From Eshraghiella sp045124255 (GTDB lineage Bacteria > Bacillota > Clostridia > Lachnospirales > Lachnospiraceae): a stretch of 11,903 nt of DNA. The stretch's first letter is position 1. Each line of letters starts with the position of its first letter. The stretch is taken from positions 1 through 11,903 of the forward strand of contig JBGVLM010000077.1 of NCBI GenBank assembly GCA_045124255.1, given 5' to 3'. Below are positions 1 through 7,384 of the stretch, in pieces. The translations under genes and the position numbers were made by a program. The notes under the pieces were generated by a model. That model did not search any database and was not told the origin of the DNA. It was given only the letters and a program-made list of their open reading frames with translations.

Positions 1-1
1 C

Positions 2-61
2 GGTGAGACATTCAGAGCATTGCTTTTGCATGCTGTCAAGGGTGGCGTCAGCCTACCATAA
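2..61 (+). CDS. Possible C-terminal tail of an unidentified gene, cut by the window edge
   Basis: A plus-strand frame is open from the left edge for 19 codons and stops at 59-61, ending in the residues HAVKGGVSLP. A hairpin with a T-run (90-120) lies 29 bases downstream in the same orientation, which is what one expects after a real gene end. The tail is too short to assign to a family. The complementary strand is also open here, so the orientation rests mainly on the terminator. Confidence 0.25.
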   Translation, partial: GETFRALLLHAVKGGVSLP

Positions 62-89
62 AGTAAAATATCTGCAATTTTCAAGGTAC

Positions 90-120
90 AAATGAGTCTT
101 TTTCTTTTAACTCATTTTTT
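90..120 (+). terminator. Intrinsic terminator, plus strand
   Basis: An 8-bp stem (AAATGAGT at 90-97 with ACTCATTT at 110-117) encloses a 12-base pyrimidine-rich loop, and a T-run covers 115-120. The stem is AT-rich, so efficiency may be modest. It would end the possible gene tail that stops at 61. Confidence 0.45.
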
Positions 121-329
121 CATAGGTCACTTGACACTACCGTGATTTTGTACCATCATTATAGTGTTTATGACGGTTACATACCACCAAACAACACCTT
201 GCAATATGTCAACTGGGGGTTGCCAAACCACTTTTTAGCTAATCCATATTTGAAAGCTATCATATAAATACCTAAAGAAACTTCTAGTTTATCTCTGCTT
301 TTCTTTTTAAAATCAACAGAAATAATGGT
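121..329. other. Gene-poor stretch, nothing assignable
   Basis: No convincing coding region. A minus-strand frame at 177-368 is open, but it starts inside the terminator of the 380-2197 gene, has no Shine-Dalgarno and resembles no family I know. An imperfect inverted repeat (ACCATCATTA near 151-160 against TTATGACGGT near 167-176, 8 of 10 pairs) surrounds a minus-strand TATAAT. This could be a promoter or operator, but no downstream gene is evident. Confidence 0.3.
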
Positions 330-356
330 AAAAACAGGCAGGAAAATTCCTGCCTG
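330..356 (-). terminator. Intrinsic terminator ending the HAD-NTPT-NTPT/PLP operon
   Basis: The arms CAGGCAGG (335-342) and CCTGCCTG (349-356) form a GC-rich stem around a 6-base loop. Read on the minus strand the stem is followed by TTTTT (330-334). It lies about 24 bases beyond the stop codon of the fusion gene. Confidence 0.85.
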
Positions 357-379
357 CAAACAGTTCAAATTATATTTTT

Positions 380-2197
380 TTATCCCTCAAAAACTTCCTT
401 CAACGCCTTTATCATCACCGCATTCTCTTCCTCATTCTTCACTGACAGTCTGATATAATTGCCGCCGTCGAGTCCGTCCTTGCGTGAAAGGTCCTTTATA
501 AGAATGTTGTATTTGTTAAGCATTACATCTGCTAACTGTGTTGATGTGATTCCCGACTTAATACGGCACATAACGTAGTTTGCCTGTGACGGATATACAT
601 GAAGCTGTTCAATCTTCTGAAGCTGTTCAATGTAATCATCCCTGACTACCTTGATATGCTCCATTGCTTCCTCATAATCGTCCTTATACTTCTCGATTAT
701 CTGCATATAGTACTCTGCAAAGGAATTAATATTCCAGATTGCAACATCCTTCTTCATAAAAGCAATTCTGTCCCTGTCAGAAGAAACAATTATTCCGAGC
801 CTTAAACCTGCAACTCCAAAAGACTTGGAAATACTTTTGAGTATAATAAGGTTTGGATTAGCTTCAAGAATCTCATTGCTTATCAGTGTGTGTTTCTCAC
901 AGTCCTTTGCAAAATCGATGAAGGATTCATCAACTATCAGTAAGGTATTTCTCGCTGCTGCCCATTTTGCCAGTTCAAGAATATCCTGCTTCTTAATAAA
1001 ATTACCCGAAGGATTGTCAGGATTAATGAGAACTATGGCTTCAACGTGATTGACCTCGTAGAAATCCATTAAATCCTGTACCGTATAATTAAAATCTTTT
1101 TCTTTTACATAATAAGGCACAATGTCCTCGGTCTTTTTTCTGTGGGAATATTCCTCAAAGGTCGGATATATTGTTCCGATTCTGCCCGGAAGATTCTCCA
1201 TTAATGATTTAATCAGCTCTGCCGTACCGTTTCCGACACACACATATTCAGGAAGAATGTCAAAATATTTGCCTGCAAGAAGACTGTTAACACTCATTCC
1301 TGACGGATATTCACGAATCAGCGTCTCAAAATTAGCCTTCATCTCATTCATAAACCTTGTATTAGGAAAATATGGGTTAACAAGATAGCAGAAATCATGC
1401 ATTGCAGGATATCTCCAATAACCGCCAAAACGGCGTGAATATTTCTGTACTTTGTCAATACCTTCTGCAAAAATGGACTCTGCAATATCCACATCCTGAA
1501 TATCGTTAATCTCATACCACCTCTCGTCCGAAACAACCAGAGCAGGAATAGAGGTTTTGTGTCCCATTGTGACAACCTTCAAAGCGGATTCATATAATGC
1601 CGAATCGCCCCACGCCTTGATATATGCCTCCATTAATGGCATATATTTTTTCTGAATAAAAGTTTTGCTGAATTTATAAATACTTACTGTTTTGTAATAA
1701 TCATTGATATTGTTCATATCATACGAATGGTTATCTATAAATTCCGTAATATTATTATGATTATCAAGCTTAACAATTGTGCCGTCCATCCAAGGCTCAG
1801 GTCTGGCAACAAAAGTCACACAGTCATTCTGATTTTTAACAAGTGTCTCAATCATTGAGCCGTCAAAAATAATATCCGATTCAAGAACAATAGTGTCATC
1901 CTGTACAAGATAGTCCCTTGTAAGCCATAAAGAATAGATGTTGTTCGTTTCATTGTATTTCTCATTATTAACAAAAACAATGTCTGCTCCGATGTCAAGC
2001 TTCTCAACATACTCTCTAAGAACCTCGCCCTTATAGCCGGTGACGATAATAATTCTGTCCATTCCGGCATTACAAAGATTCTCTAAGGCTCTCTCTATTA
2101 AAGTTCTGTCGTTTATCGCCACCATACATTTTGTATGGTCCTTTGTTAACTCTTTAAGTCTTTTTCCGATTCCGGCGGCAAGAATTACTGTCTGCAT
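380..2197 (-). CDS. Bifunctional nucleotidyltransferase / PLP-dependent aminotransferase or decarboxylase fusion
   Basis: A 605-residue protein of two fused enzymes. Residues 1-245 are a LicC-like nucleotidyltransferase: LAAG at 6-9 followed by G11 and R13, a likely metal Asp in LESD (D108), and the late WYEIND segment (227-232). Residues 255-605 are a fold-type I PLP enzyme of the HisC/CobD type: NPDNPSG (392-398), DESF with pyridine-binding D423, and SISKSFGVAGLRLG with Schiff-base K458. Both active sites look intact. The start is supported by GGAGG seven bases upstream, 17 bases after the preceding gene. Known precedents are fused phosphonate cytidylyltransferase/transaminase (PntC), whose PLP domain is a different class, and Campylobacter capsule PLP enzymes acting on serine phosphate or dihydroxyacetone phosphate. 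I infer that it makes a phosphorylated amine and couples it to CMP. The substrate is unproven. Confidence 0.85.
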   Translation of the reverse strand: MQTVILAAGIGKRLKELTKDHTKCMVAINDRTLIERALENLCNAGMDRIIIVTGYKGEVLREYVEKLDIGADIVFVNNEKYNETNNIYSLWLTRDYLVQDDTIVLESDIIFDGSMIETLVKNQNDCVTFVARPEPWMDGTIVKLDNHNNITEFIDNHSYDMNNINDYYKTVSIYKFSKTFIQKKYMPLMEAYIKAWGDSALYESALKVVTMGHKTSIPALVVSDERWYEINDIQDVDIAESIFAEGIDKVQKYSRRFGGYWRYPAMHDFCYLVNPYFPNTRFMNEMKANFETLIREYPSGMSVNSLLAGKYFDILPEYVCVGNGTAELIKSLMENLPGRIGTIYPTFEEYSHRKKTEDIVPYYVKEKDFNYTVQDLMDFYEVNHVEAIVLINPDNPSGNFIKKQDILELAKWAAARNTLLIVDESFIDFAKDCEKHTLISNEILEANPNLIILKSISKSFGVAGLRLGIIVSSDRDRIAFMKKDVAIWNINSFAEYYMQIIEKYKDDYEEAMEHIKVVRDDYIEQLQKIEQLHVYPSQANYVMCRIKSGITSTQLADVMLNKYNILIKDLSRKDGLDGGNYIRLSVKNEEENAVMIKALKEVFEG

Positions 2198-2214
2198 ATT
2201 TTTCCTCCAAACTT

Positions 2215-2865
2215 TTAATCAGTATATCCGTTTCTGACCCATGCAACTGCATGCTCATAATCTGCCATTGTATCAACCTCTCTGGTTCTGATATACACCA
2301 TTTCGAGAGGCATCAGAGGGGTCATCATATCACATACATGGCGGTCACCCGGAACAAGTCTGTCTGTTCTTACCTGTGCAAGTCCTGTCCATTCATACTC
2401 TCCCTCTTCCCTTGAAAAACCGACTCCGTAAATTTTACCGTCCTGAGTTAACGTCTTCATCTTCATAGGGTCGTCCGTTCCGATTGCGGTGCCGCATACG
2501 CATTCCTTATCACTCTCCAGCACCATTTTCAAATCATCAGGATGTACGAGCAAATCACCGTCAAGTGATACAATCATCTCTCCCGCATGCTTCATTGCAA
2601 GCGAGAAGCTTCCGCCCGTTCCTGTATTGCGGTAATTGTGATTAAAAACAAATAAAATGTCCTTACGATAGCTGTTAACTACCTCAATAACTTTTTCCAT
2701 CTGGTAGCCTACAACGATTCTGATATCATCATAATCCTTTAATAATTCAAGCTGTCTGATAATTAAAGGCTTGCCGTCTATATCAATAAGCGCCTTGGTT
2801 GAACCGATTCCGAGTCGGCTTCCCATTCCTGCACAGCTTATAACAATTGTCTTAGAAACTGACAT
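2215..2865 (-). CDS. Sugar/alditol-phosphate-type nucleotidyltransferase
   Basis: A 216-residue single-domain nucleotidyltransferase. The signature loop reads CAGMGSRLG (11-19), followed by K24 in STKALIDI. LDGD (101-104) carries the likely metal Asp residues, and EVDTMADYEHA (196-206) is the typical C-terminal metal and substrate segment. The usual Leu-Ala-Ala-Gly is replaced by Ser-Cys-Ala-Gly. The start at 2865 has GGAGGAG upstream and overlaps the end of the HAD phosphatase gene by 28 bases, so the two are probably translationally coupled. It is clearly diverged from the nucleotidyltransferase domain of the next gene, so the operon encodes two different activating domains rather than a duplicate. 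It may use another phosphorylated substrate, or act in sequence with the HAD enzyme. The nucleotide (CTP, UTP or other) is not determined. Confidence 0.8.
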   Translation of the reverse strand: MSVSKTIVISCAGMGSRLGIGSTKALIDIDGKPLIIRQLELLKDYDDIRIVVGYQMEKVIEVVNSYRKDILFVFNHNYRNTGTGGSFSLAMKHAGEMIVSLDGDLLVHPDDLKMVLESDKECVCGTAIGTDDPMKMKTLTQDGKIYGVGFSREEGEYEWTGLAQVRTDRLVPGDRHVCDMMTPLMPLEMVYIRTREVDTMADYEHAVAWVRNGYTD

Positions 2866-3440
2866 AATTTCTCCTCCGAATATGTTGCATGTGTAGCGGA
2901 CTGCATAACAGCAGGTGCTATATCCCTTACTCCGCCAAAACCAATTCCAACCTCTGCCGCTGCAATCATTTCAGCGTCATTATTACCGTCACCGACTGCA
3001 ACAAAAGGTTTGTCTATTGCCGCAATCGCTTTTGATTTATCAATAACCTTTAAAACCTCAGTAATTCTATTGTCAGAGACTCTTGCTTTCGAACATAAGC
3101 AGTGCTCACTCATTCCGATTCTATCCATAAGTCTGCTAATCCATACATCAAGATTACCTGTTACAACATAGCAGCGTTCGGAATTTTCTCTGATAAAATC
3201 AACAATTTTATCGTTAACAGGTATATCCCTGACCATATCGGAAACCTCATCCACAGGAATATCCTTAAGCAGCTCAATCCTCTTAAGAAAGCTCTGTTCA
3301 AAAGGAATCTCTCCCTGCATTGTAAGCTCCGTAAGTGCTCTCATCTCTTCTTCCTTATTAATTGCTTTCGCAATCTGCGGAAGAATCTCAACCTTGGTGA
3401 TTGTCGCATCTAAATCGAACAAAAAAACATATTCGCTCAT
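2838..3440 (-). CDS. HAD-IB family phosphatase, SerB-like
   Basis: A 200-residue soluble HAD phosphatase. Motif I is FDLDATIT with nucleophile D9 and acid/base D11. Motif II is VVTGN (T94). The motif III lysine lies in DKSK (135-137). Motif IV is VGDGNNDAEM with D151 and D155. The cap between motifs I and II is small and helical, as in phosphoserine phosphatase (class IB). It is the first gene of a three-gene operon: the start has GAGAGGTG upstream, a good promoter lies 35-63 bases before it, and its 3' end overlaps the following nucleotidyltransferase. With two nucleotidyltransferase domains and a HisC/CobD-like domain next to it, it more likely dephosphorylates a pathway intermediate such as a CDP-linked or amino-alcohol phosphate than acts in serine synthesis. 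That role is inferred from context. Confidence 0.8.
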   Translation of the reverse strand: MSEYVFLFDLDATITKVEILPQIAKAINKEEEMRALTELTMQGEIPFEQSFLKRIELLKDIPVDEVSDMVRDIPVNDKIVDFIRENSERCYVVTGNLDVWISRLMDRIGMSEHCLCSKARVSDNRITEVLKVIDKSKAIAAIDKPFVAVGDGNNDAEMIAAAEVGIGFGGVRDIAPAVMQSATHATYSEEKLCQFLRQLL

Positions 3441-3474
3441 TGGTCACCTCTCTAATGACTTTATTCTCTTTGTG

Positions 3475-3503
3475 ATATTACCATTTTTATTGTAAATTAT
3501 CAA
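3475..3503 (-). promoter_or_regulatory. Predicted sigma-A promoter of the HAD/NTPT/PLP operon
   Basis: On the minus strand, TTGATA (3503-3498, 5 of 6 matches to consensus) is followed after 17 bases by TAATAT (3480-3475, 4 of 6). It sits between the terminator of the upstream unit (3541-3567) and the start codon at 3440, where the operon promoter is expected. Confidence 0.55.
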
Positions 3504-3540
3504 CCTTTAGGGTAAATAATAGCTTACGAAAAAATGGGAA

Positions 3541-3567
3541 AAATCCGGTGGTCATTCCACCGGATTT
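3541..3567 (-). terminator. Intrinsic terminator after the small membrane-protein gene
   Basis: AAATCCGGTGG (3541-3551) pairs perfectly with CCACCGGATTT (3557-3567) around a 5-base loop. On the minus strand the stem runs into TTTTT. It begins 6 bases after the stop at 3573 and separates the chemoreceptor unit from the next operon. Confidence 0.85.
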
Positions 3568-3572
3568 CAATT

Positions 3573-3936
3573 TTACGCTTCATTCTCTGTAATACAATAC
3601 TTCGATACAACCATATAAGATAAATATGCACATATTAACATAACCCAGCCTATAAGTCTTACTACCGATACACTGTTGTAAAAATCTCCTATTATACTTC
3701 TGATTGTTACGAAATCCACATTACCATTCCTTACTATATCCAATCTTGAAATAGTACTGAACACTAATGGTATAATAAAATAAGCTACCGCTGCCAATAT
3801 CCACACCAGCACGCTGAAACCGACCCCTGATTTCTTCGATTTATCAAGCTTATTCTTAATAAGCAGCCATACATCCTATCGCTATCGACAGAAATCTGCC
3901 TGCAGCCTTTGTCTGCTGTTCCTTAATTTCCTTCAT
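3573..3936 (-). pseudogene. Small membrane protein gene interrupted by a frameshift
   Basis: An ATG at 3936 with AGGAGG six bases upstream opens a 26-codon frame (starting MKEIKEQQTKAAGRF) that stops at 3858-3856. The next forward frame is open from just before that stop, reads LLIKNKLDKSKKSGVGFS, and continues into two hydrophobic helices (VLVWILAAVAYFII and RLIGWVMLICAYLSYMVV), ending at 3573. Restoring one frame would give about 115 residues: a charged N-terminus, a short hydrophobic piece and two clear membrane spans. A start at GTG 3812 would lack a ribosome site. It lies 51 bases after the chemoreceptor with no strong terminator between, so cotranscription is likely. I do not recognise the family. 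A sequencing indel is possible. Confidence 0.6.
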
Positions 3937-3987
3937 TATTATCCTCCTGTTTAACACAACCAAATAAATATAGTAAAATATTACTTT

Positions 3988-5982
3988 TTAAACTTTAAAT
4001 TTACCCATTCTTTCAATAAGCTCTGCCGACTCTTCTTTCAGCTTATCTGCACCATCGGCAACATTACGGCAGCTCTCAGATACATTCCGGGTATGCTGAT
4101 TCAGTTCATCCGTTGAACGCGCAATCTGTTCCGTAGACTGAAGCTGTGCTTTTGAAATCTCTTCAACCTGTTTTGAAACAGCATCAACCTTATCAACAAG
4201 TTGTATCATCTCTTTTACACGCTGGCTGGTCTCATCAACCTTCTGATACAATTCACCAAACGTAGCACTTGCATCTTCAACAATACCTACATTGGTCTTA
4301 ACCTCTTCAACGCTGGCATTCATATACATTACTGCTGTATCAACCGTACTTCGGATTTCAACGGTCAGATTGGAAATCTTATCCGCAGCAGAGCTTGAAT
4401 TAGCCGCCAGCTTACCAATCTGTTCCGCAACAACTGAGAATCCTCTTCCTGCCTCTCCGGCTCTCGCCGCCTCAATCGACGCATTGAGTGCCAAAAGATT
4501 GGTCTCAGACGCAATGTCAACAATCAGATTTACCATATCAACAATCTGTGTAACAATATTACTTACATTTTTGAATTGTTCATTCAGAATCATAATGGAA
4601 GTATTAATATTAACCATTCCATTGTTAATCTGTTCCATATCCTTCTTACCATTCTGGGACATATTAACGCTTTCCTGCATTAATTTCTCTGCGGTCTCAC
4701 CTTCCATATCAGCATTGCGTGTTAATACTGCAAGGCTCTCCATCTTATAGGAAGCCTCTTCTGCTGACCTTGCGAGCTGCTCTACCATCGTATCAAGCAT
4801 TTCCATCTCTCTGTTCTGATTAGTGGCCGCTTCCTTAAGTGAATCAGATATTGCCCCGTTATCGGCAGACTGCTTCTCCAGCCATCCGGCAATACTGCAA
4901 AGCTCAGAAATAGTATCCCTCATCTGGGTTATAAAAGACTGCATGTTATTACTCATTGCAGCAATTTCATCATTACCCTTAATTACAAGATTCTCAGAGA
5001 AATCTCCCTCTGCAATTCTATCAATAACCTTTGTCATTCTGCCAATCGGTTTAACAATACGGTTCATCATATTTAAAATAACAACAATAAGTATTACTGC
5101 AGCCACAACCGCAATCAATACCATTATAAATTCCATTTTGTGCAGGTCTGACAGAACCTTCTGTTCTGTTACATAAGTAACCAGATACCAGTCCGTATTA
5201 TCCACGGAATTAAGGCATACATAATATTTACCGTCATCACCCTTAACTGAAATTATTCCGCTTTTGTCAGCCTTCAATGCTTCACCGATATTGAAATACA
5301 ATGAATCCAGTTTCTCATCTTCGAGAGTAACTGCCATCATATCCTTATCAATATGCGCTATAATTGTCTGAGTATCCTTTGTAACAAGAAAAGCGTCAAC
5401 CTCTCCTTCGCTGGAAATATCTGACACACGTCCGGATACATAATCAAGATATACATCCGTTGCCAAAACTCTTACAGCGTCAGAATAATTAATGCGTACG
5501 GATGCGCTAACACAAACCTGACCTGTCAACGAATCATAATATGGCTCGCCAAAAGCAAATTCCTTATTATCCTTGCCATCGACATACCAGTCACGCTCTG
5601 TAATTACCCAGTCGTCATCAGGAACCCAGCCGGAACCGTCAAGATATACTCCATTGCTGTCTCCCATATAAAGCCCTAAAGGATATGCTTCATTCAAATC
5701 CAGTGTAGTCTCCATATAATTCAAAGTTGCTTCATCATCTGCAAAGCCGCCATTTTCAATAGTGTGCTTATAAACATTCAGCTCCGAAAAAATACTTCCC
5801 GTCCATTTGCTTATCTCTTCCGCATTTACCTGCGATGAAGCCTGTAACTTATCCTGTGATGTCTTTAGCACAACATTTCTTGCCAATGCAAAAAAAGATA
5901 TAATTAATGCTAATACAATCGGAATTACGATTACGATTAATTTAAGTTTAATACTAATTCCTTTTTTCTTTTGACTGCTCAT
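3988..5982 (-). CDS. Methyl-accepting chemotaxis protein with dCache sensor domain
   Basis: A 664-residue transmembrane chemoreceptor. A first membrane helix (about 12-34) is followed by an extracellular dCache domain (about 40-280), a second helix (about 284-305), a HAMP linker (306-360) and a cytoplasmic signalling coiled coil whose hairpin tip contains ETNLLALNASIEAARAGE (493-510) and GRGFSVVAEQIGKLA. The tip docks CheA and CheW at the cell pole. The membrane-distal dCache pocket has R130, W132, Y133, D150 and D176, which match the spacing of the amino-acid-binding dCache motif. The usual Tyr five residues before the Arg is Trp (W125). Amino acids or related amines are therefore the likely ligands. 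There is no C-terminal CheR-binding pentapeptide (the end is ERMGKFKV). The start has GGAGG nine bases upstream. Confidence 0.95.
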   Translation of the reverse strand: MSSQKKKGISIKLKLIVIVIPIVLALIISFFALARNVVLKTSQDKLQASSQVNAEEISKWTGSIFSELNVYKHTIENGGFADDEATLNYMETTLDLNEAYPLGLYMGDSNGVYLDGSGWVPDDDWVITERDWYVDGKDNKEFAFGEPYYDSLTGQVCVSASVRINYSDAVRVLATDVYLDYVSGRVSDISSEGEVDAFLVTKDTQTIIAHIDKDMMAVTLEDEKLDSLYFNIGEALKADKSGIISVKGDDGKYYVCLNSVDNTDWYLVTYVTEQKVLSDLHKMEFIMVLIAVVAAVILIVVILNMMNRIVKPIGRMTKVIDRIAEGDFSENLVIKGNDEIAAMSNNMQSFITQMRDTISELCSIAGWLEKQSADNGAISDSLKEAATNQNREMEMLDTMVEQLARSAEEASYKMESLAVLTRNADMEGETAEKLMQESVNMSQNGKKDMEQINNGMVNINTSIMILNEQFKNVSNIVTQIVDMVNLIVDIASETNLLALNASIEAARAGEAGRGFSVVAEQIGKLAANSSSAADKISNLTVEIRSTVDTAVMYMNASVEEVKTNVGIVEDASATFGELYQKVDETSQRVKEMIQLVDKVDAVSKQVEEISKAQLQSTEQIARSTDELNQHTRNVSESCRNVADGADKLKEESAELIERMGKFKV

Positions 5983-6008
5983 TATAATACCTCCGGCTAC
6001 AACCTAAA

Positions 6009-6039
6009 ATTATATAAAACAACTGGTACTATTGTACCA
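6009..6039 (-). promoter_or_regulatory. Inverted repeat and possible -10 box ahead of the chemoreceptor gene
   Basis: The arms TGGTAC (6024-6029) and GTACCA (6034-6039) form a 6-bp perfect inverted repeat. A minus-strand TATAAT lies at 6014-6009, with no good -35 at standard spacing. The repeat could be an operator over the -35 region or a weak terminator for the upstream acetyltransferase. No T-run follows. I saw no sigma-28-type motility promoter. Confidence 0.3.
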
Positions 6040-6056
6040 TAAAAAGGTATTATTCT

Positions 6057-6950
6057 TCAACACTCTTCTTTATCGGACTTCCAATATGTCCACCTTACTG
6101 CCGGTCGATAACCCATTTTTTTATAAAAATCATTCATACCTCCGGTCATATGTGTTGCACCCAGTTTTTTCATTCTGCGGTATAATTCTGATAACGCTGC
6201 CGACGCCAGACCTCTGTTCCGATATTCCGGAATAACGCAAAGCGGTTCCAAATATGCCAGCTTATTATCCGGCGTCCACCACATTCCGGCATAGCAGGCA
6301 TATTCGCCCTTCTCATCCGCAATAGCAACTGCAAGCTCAGGGGTTGCATGCGGGGCCACCTGCAGCAGATAGTTGTTTTGCTCATACTGATTATCCCACA
6401 AGCCTTCTTCAACTTCATGGTCGAATCCCTTCCAACAGCATTTACCGATTTTGTTTACATCAAGCTCCTGCGGCTTTACAAAAGAAAAGCCTTCCGGCAA
6501 TGGATAATCAAGCGTATCTTCAAAATCAAACTGCATATCCTGACACTCTCCAACCATGACATAGCCCAACTTTGCTGCTGCCTGTATTAATGCCTCCTGC
6601 CCCCCAAAAAGAATCAATTGTATCGGCTCTTTTTTGCCGCTCATATTCTTTTTTGCATACTCAATCATCTCTGATGCCAGTTCTTCATATCCCGGTTTCA
6701 GGCAGAAATAAATATCCGTTACCGGCTGTTCATAAAAACAGAATGCCACAATCTCACCGTTATCCTCCCATATACGATTCTTATAGGAATACGATAAATC
6801 CATCCAATAAGAGAATGATGAATATGCATATTCAAAAAAAGGAGCCGGGACACCGTTTCTCCAATCTCTTTCATAAATATCCAGCATGAACTGATATACC
6901 TTTGTGCAGTCCGCCAACACGCTAAACTGTCTTGTTGTAATTTTTTTCAT
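6057..6950 (-). CDS. GNAT-family N-acetyltransferase (two-domain)
   Basis: A 297-residue cytoplasmic protein. The start at 6950 (MKKITTRQFS) is chosen because AAAGGAGA precedes it; upstream in-frame codons up to 7022 lack a ribosome site. The C-terminal half (about 150-297) is a GNAT fold: the acetyl-CoA motif A reads VIPEYRNRGLASAAL (239-253), and a late NDFYKKMGYRP segment (273-283) is the usual motif B ending. The N-terminal half (1-140) looks like a degenerate second GNAT-like domain, so the protein is about twice the single-domain length. The acceptor substrate cannot be predicted. It has its own putative promoter and follows the terminator of the CD3324 unit. The chemoreceptor gene starts 74 bases downstream. 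Confidence 0.85.
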   Translation of the reverse strand: MKKITTRQFSVLADCTKVYQFMLDIYERDWRNGVPAPFFEYAYSSFSYWMDLSYSYKNRIWEDNGEIVAFCFYEQPVTDIYFCLKPGYEELASEMIEYAKKNMSGKKEPIQLILFGGQEALIQAAAKLGYVMVGECQDMQFDFEDTLDYPLPEGFSFVKPQELDVNKIGKCCWKGFDHEVEEGLWDNQYEQNNYLLQVAPHATPELAVAIADEKGEYACYAGMWWTPDNKLAYLEPLCVIPEYRNRGLASAALSELYRRMKKLGATHMTGGMNDFYKKMGYRPAVRWTYWKSDKEEC

Positions 6951-6986
6951 TTTATTTTTTCTCCTTTCAAACATATATCTTAAGCA

Positions 6987-7015
6987 ATTGTATGAAAAGA
7001 AAAAAAGCCGTACAA
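6987..7015 (-). promoter_or_regulatory. Predicted promoter of the GNAT gene
   Basis: On the minus strand, TTGTAC (7015-7010) is followed after 17 bases by TACAAT (6992-6987, 5 of 6 matches). The -35 matches in only three positions. It lies between the 7046-7075 terminator and the GNAT ribosome site. Confidence 0.35.
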
Positions 7016-7045
7016 GTATCAAGAATAATTATAATTATTTTTACC

Positions 7046-7075
7046 CAAAAACGCCTGCCGTCTCCGGCAAGCGTT
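7046..7075 (-). terminator. Intrinsic terminator after the CD3324-family gene
   Basis: AACGC-C-TGCCG (7050-7060) pairs with CGGCA-A-GCGTT (7065-7075) with one internal mismatch and a TCTC loop. On the minus strand it is followed by a run of T (7051-7047). It ends the long unit that begins with the acyltransferase. Confidence 0.8.
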
Positions 7076-7081
7076 CCTTGA

Positions 7082-7339
7082 TTATCCGTATATTATTTTT
7101 CTAATTGTACTATATGCCAGACCATACCGCTCCATTAGCATATCTATCGGACAGCCTTCTTTATAAAGGCTTCTAATCTCTGCATTTCGTTCCTGATAGA
7201 ATATGCGTGAACCGCTGACAGCTCCCCATTGCTTCTTAGTCGAAGCCTTCGGAATGTAAATCACATCTCCGTCAATATAGTTTTGAAGCTCTTTTAATAA
7301 TTTTTCCGGCAATATTTCTGCTGCATTTATATATTTCAT
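7082..7339 (-). CDS. CD3324 family protein, small HTH regulator
   Basis: An 85-residue protein matching what I know of the CD3324 family of Clostridia. It opens with MKYINAAEILPEKLLKELQ, has the central GDVIYIPKAS segment and conserved Trp in KKQWG, and ends in a helix-turn-helix-like part (about 50-84) with EIRSLYKEGCPIDML and AYSTIRKIIY. It is probably a DNA-binding transcription factor related in fold to Mor-type activators. Its targets are unknown. The start has AAGGAGC eight bases upstream. The ribosome site abuts a 9-bp AU-rich hairpin, and the leader contains further inverted repeats, so post-transcriptional control is possible. It is the last gene before the 7046-7075 terminator. Confidence 0.8.
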   Translation of the reverse strand: MKYINAAEILPEKLLKELQNYIDGDVIYIPKASTKKQWGAVSGSRIFYQERNAEIRSLYKEGCPIDMLMERYGLAYSTIRKIIYG

Positions 7340-7351
7340 TCTTACCGCTCC

Positions 7352-7373
7352 TTATTTATTTCTTAATAAATAA
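7352..7373 (-). promoter_or_regulatory. AU-rich hairpin adjoining the Shine-Dalgarno of the CD3324 gene
   Basis: TTATTTATT (7352-7360) pairs perfectly with AATAAATAA (7365-7373) around a 4-base loop. In the minus-strand RNA the 3' arm ends within the AAGGAG ribosome site (7353-7347), so folding could limit initiation or protect the message. All pairs are A-U, so it would be weak and temperature-sensitive. Confidence 0.4.
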
Positions 7374-7384
7374 AGTGCAGAAAC

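Noticed and set aside
177..368. 63-codon minus-strand open frame downstream of the fusion gene
   Set aside because: Its start lies inside the GC-rich terminator stem at 335-356, it has no ribosome site, and its product matches no family I know.
3573..3812. 79-residue membrane protein starting at GTG 3812
   Set aside because: No ribosome site at that codon, and a strong one at 3936 reads a matching N-terminal part in another frame, so a frameshifted longer gene is the better reading.
4292..4750. 152-codon plus-strand open frame
   Set aside because: It is antisense to the chemoreceptor signalling domain, whose family motifs are unmistakable. Low stop density is a shadow of biased codon use.
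5983..6056. Sigma-28 motility promoter before the chemoreceptor
   Set aside because: I looked for a TAAA / GCCGATAT-type pair and did not see one. Only a TATAAT-like -10 is present.
6572..6889. 105-codon plus-strand open frame
   Set aside because: Antisense to the GNAT gene, with no ribosome site and a Pro/His/Ser-rich product typical of shadow frames.
6951..7022. 24-codon upstream extension of the GNAT gene
   Set aside because: The upstream start has no ribosome site, and the extension runs through the AAAGGAGA site and the probable promoter of the 6950 start.
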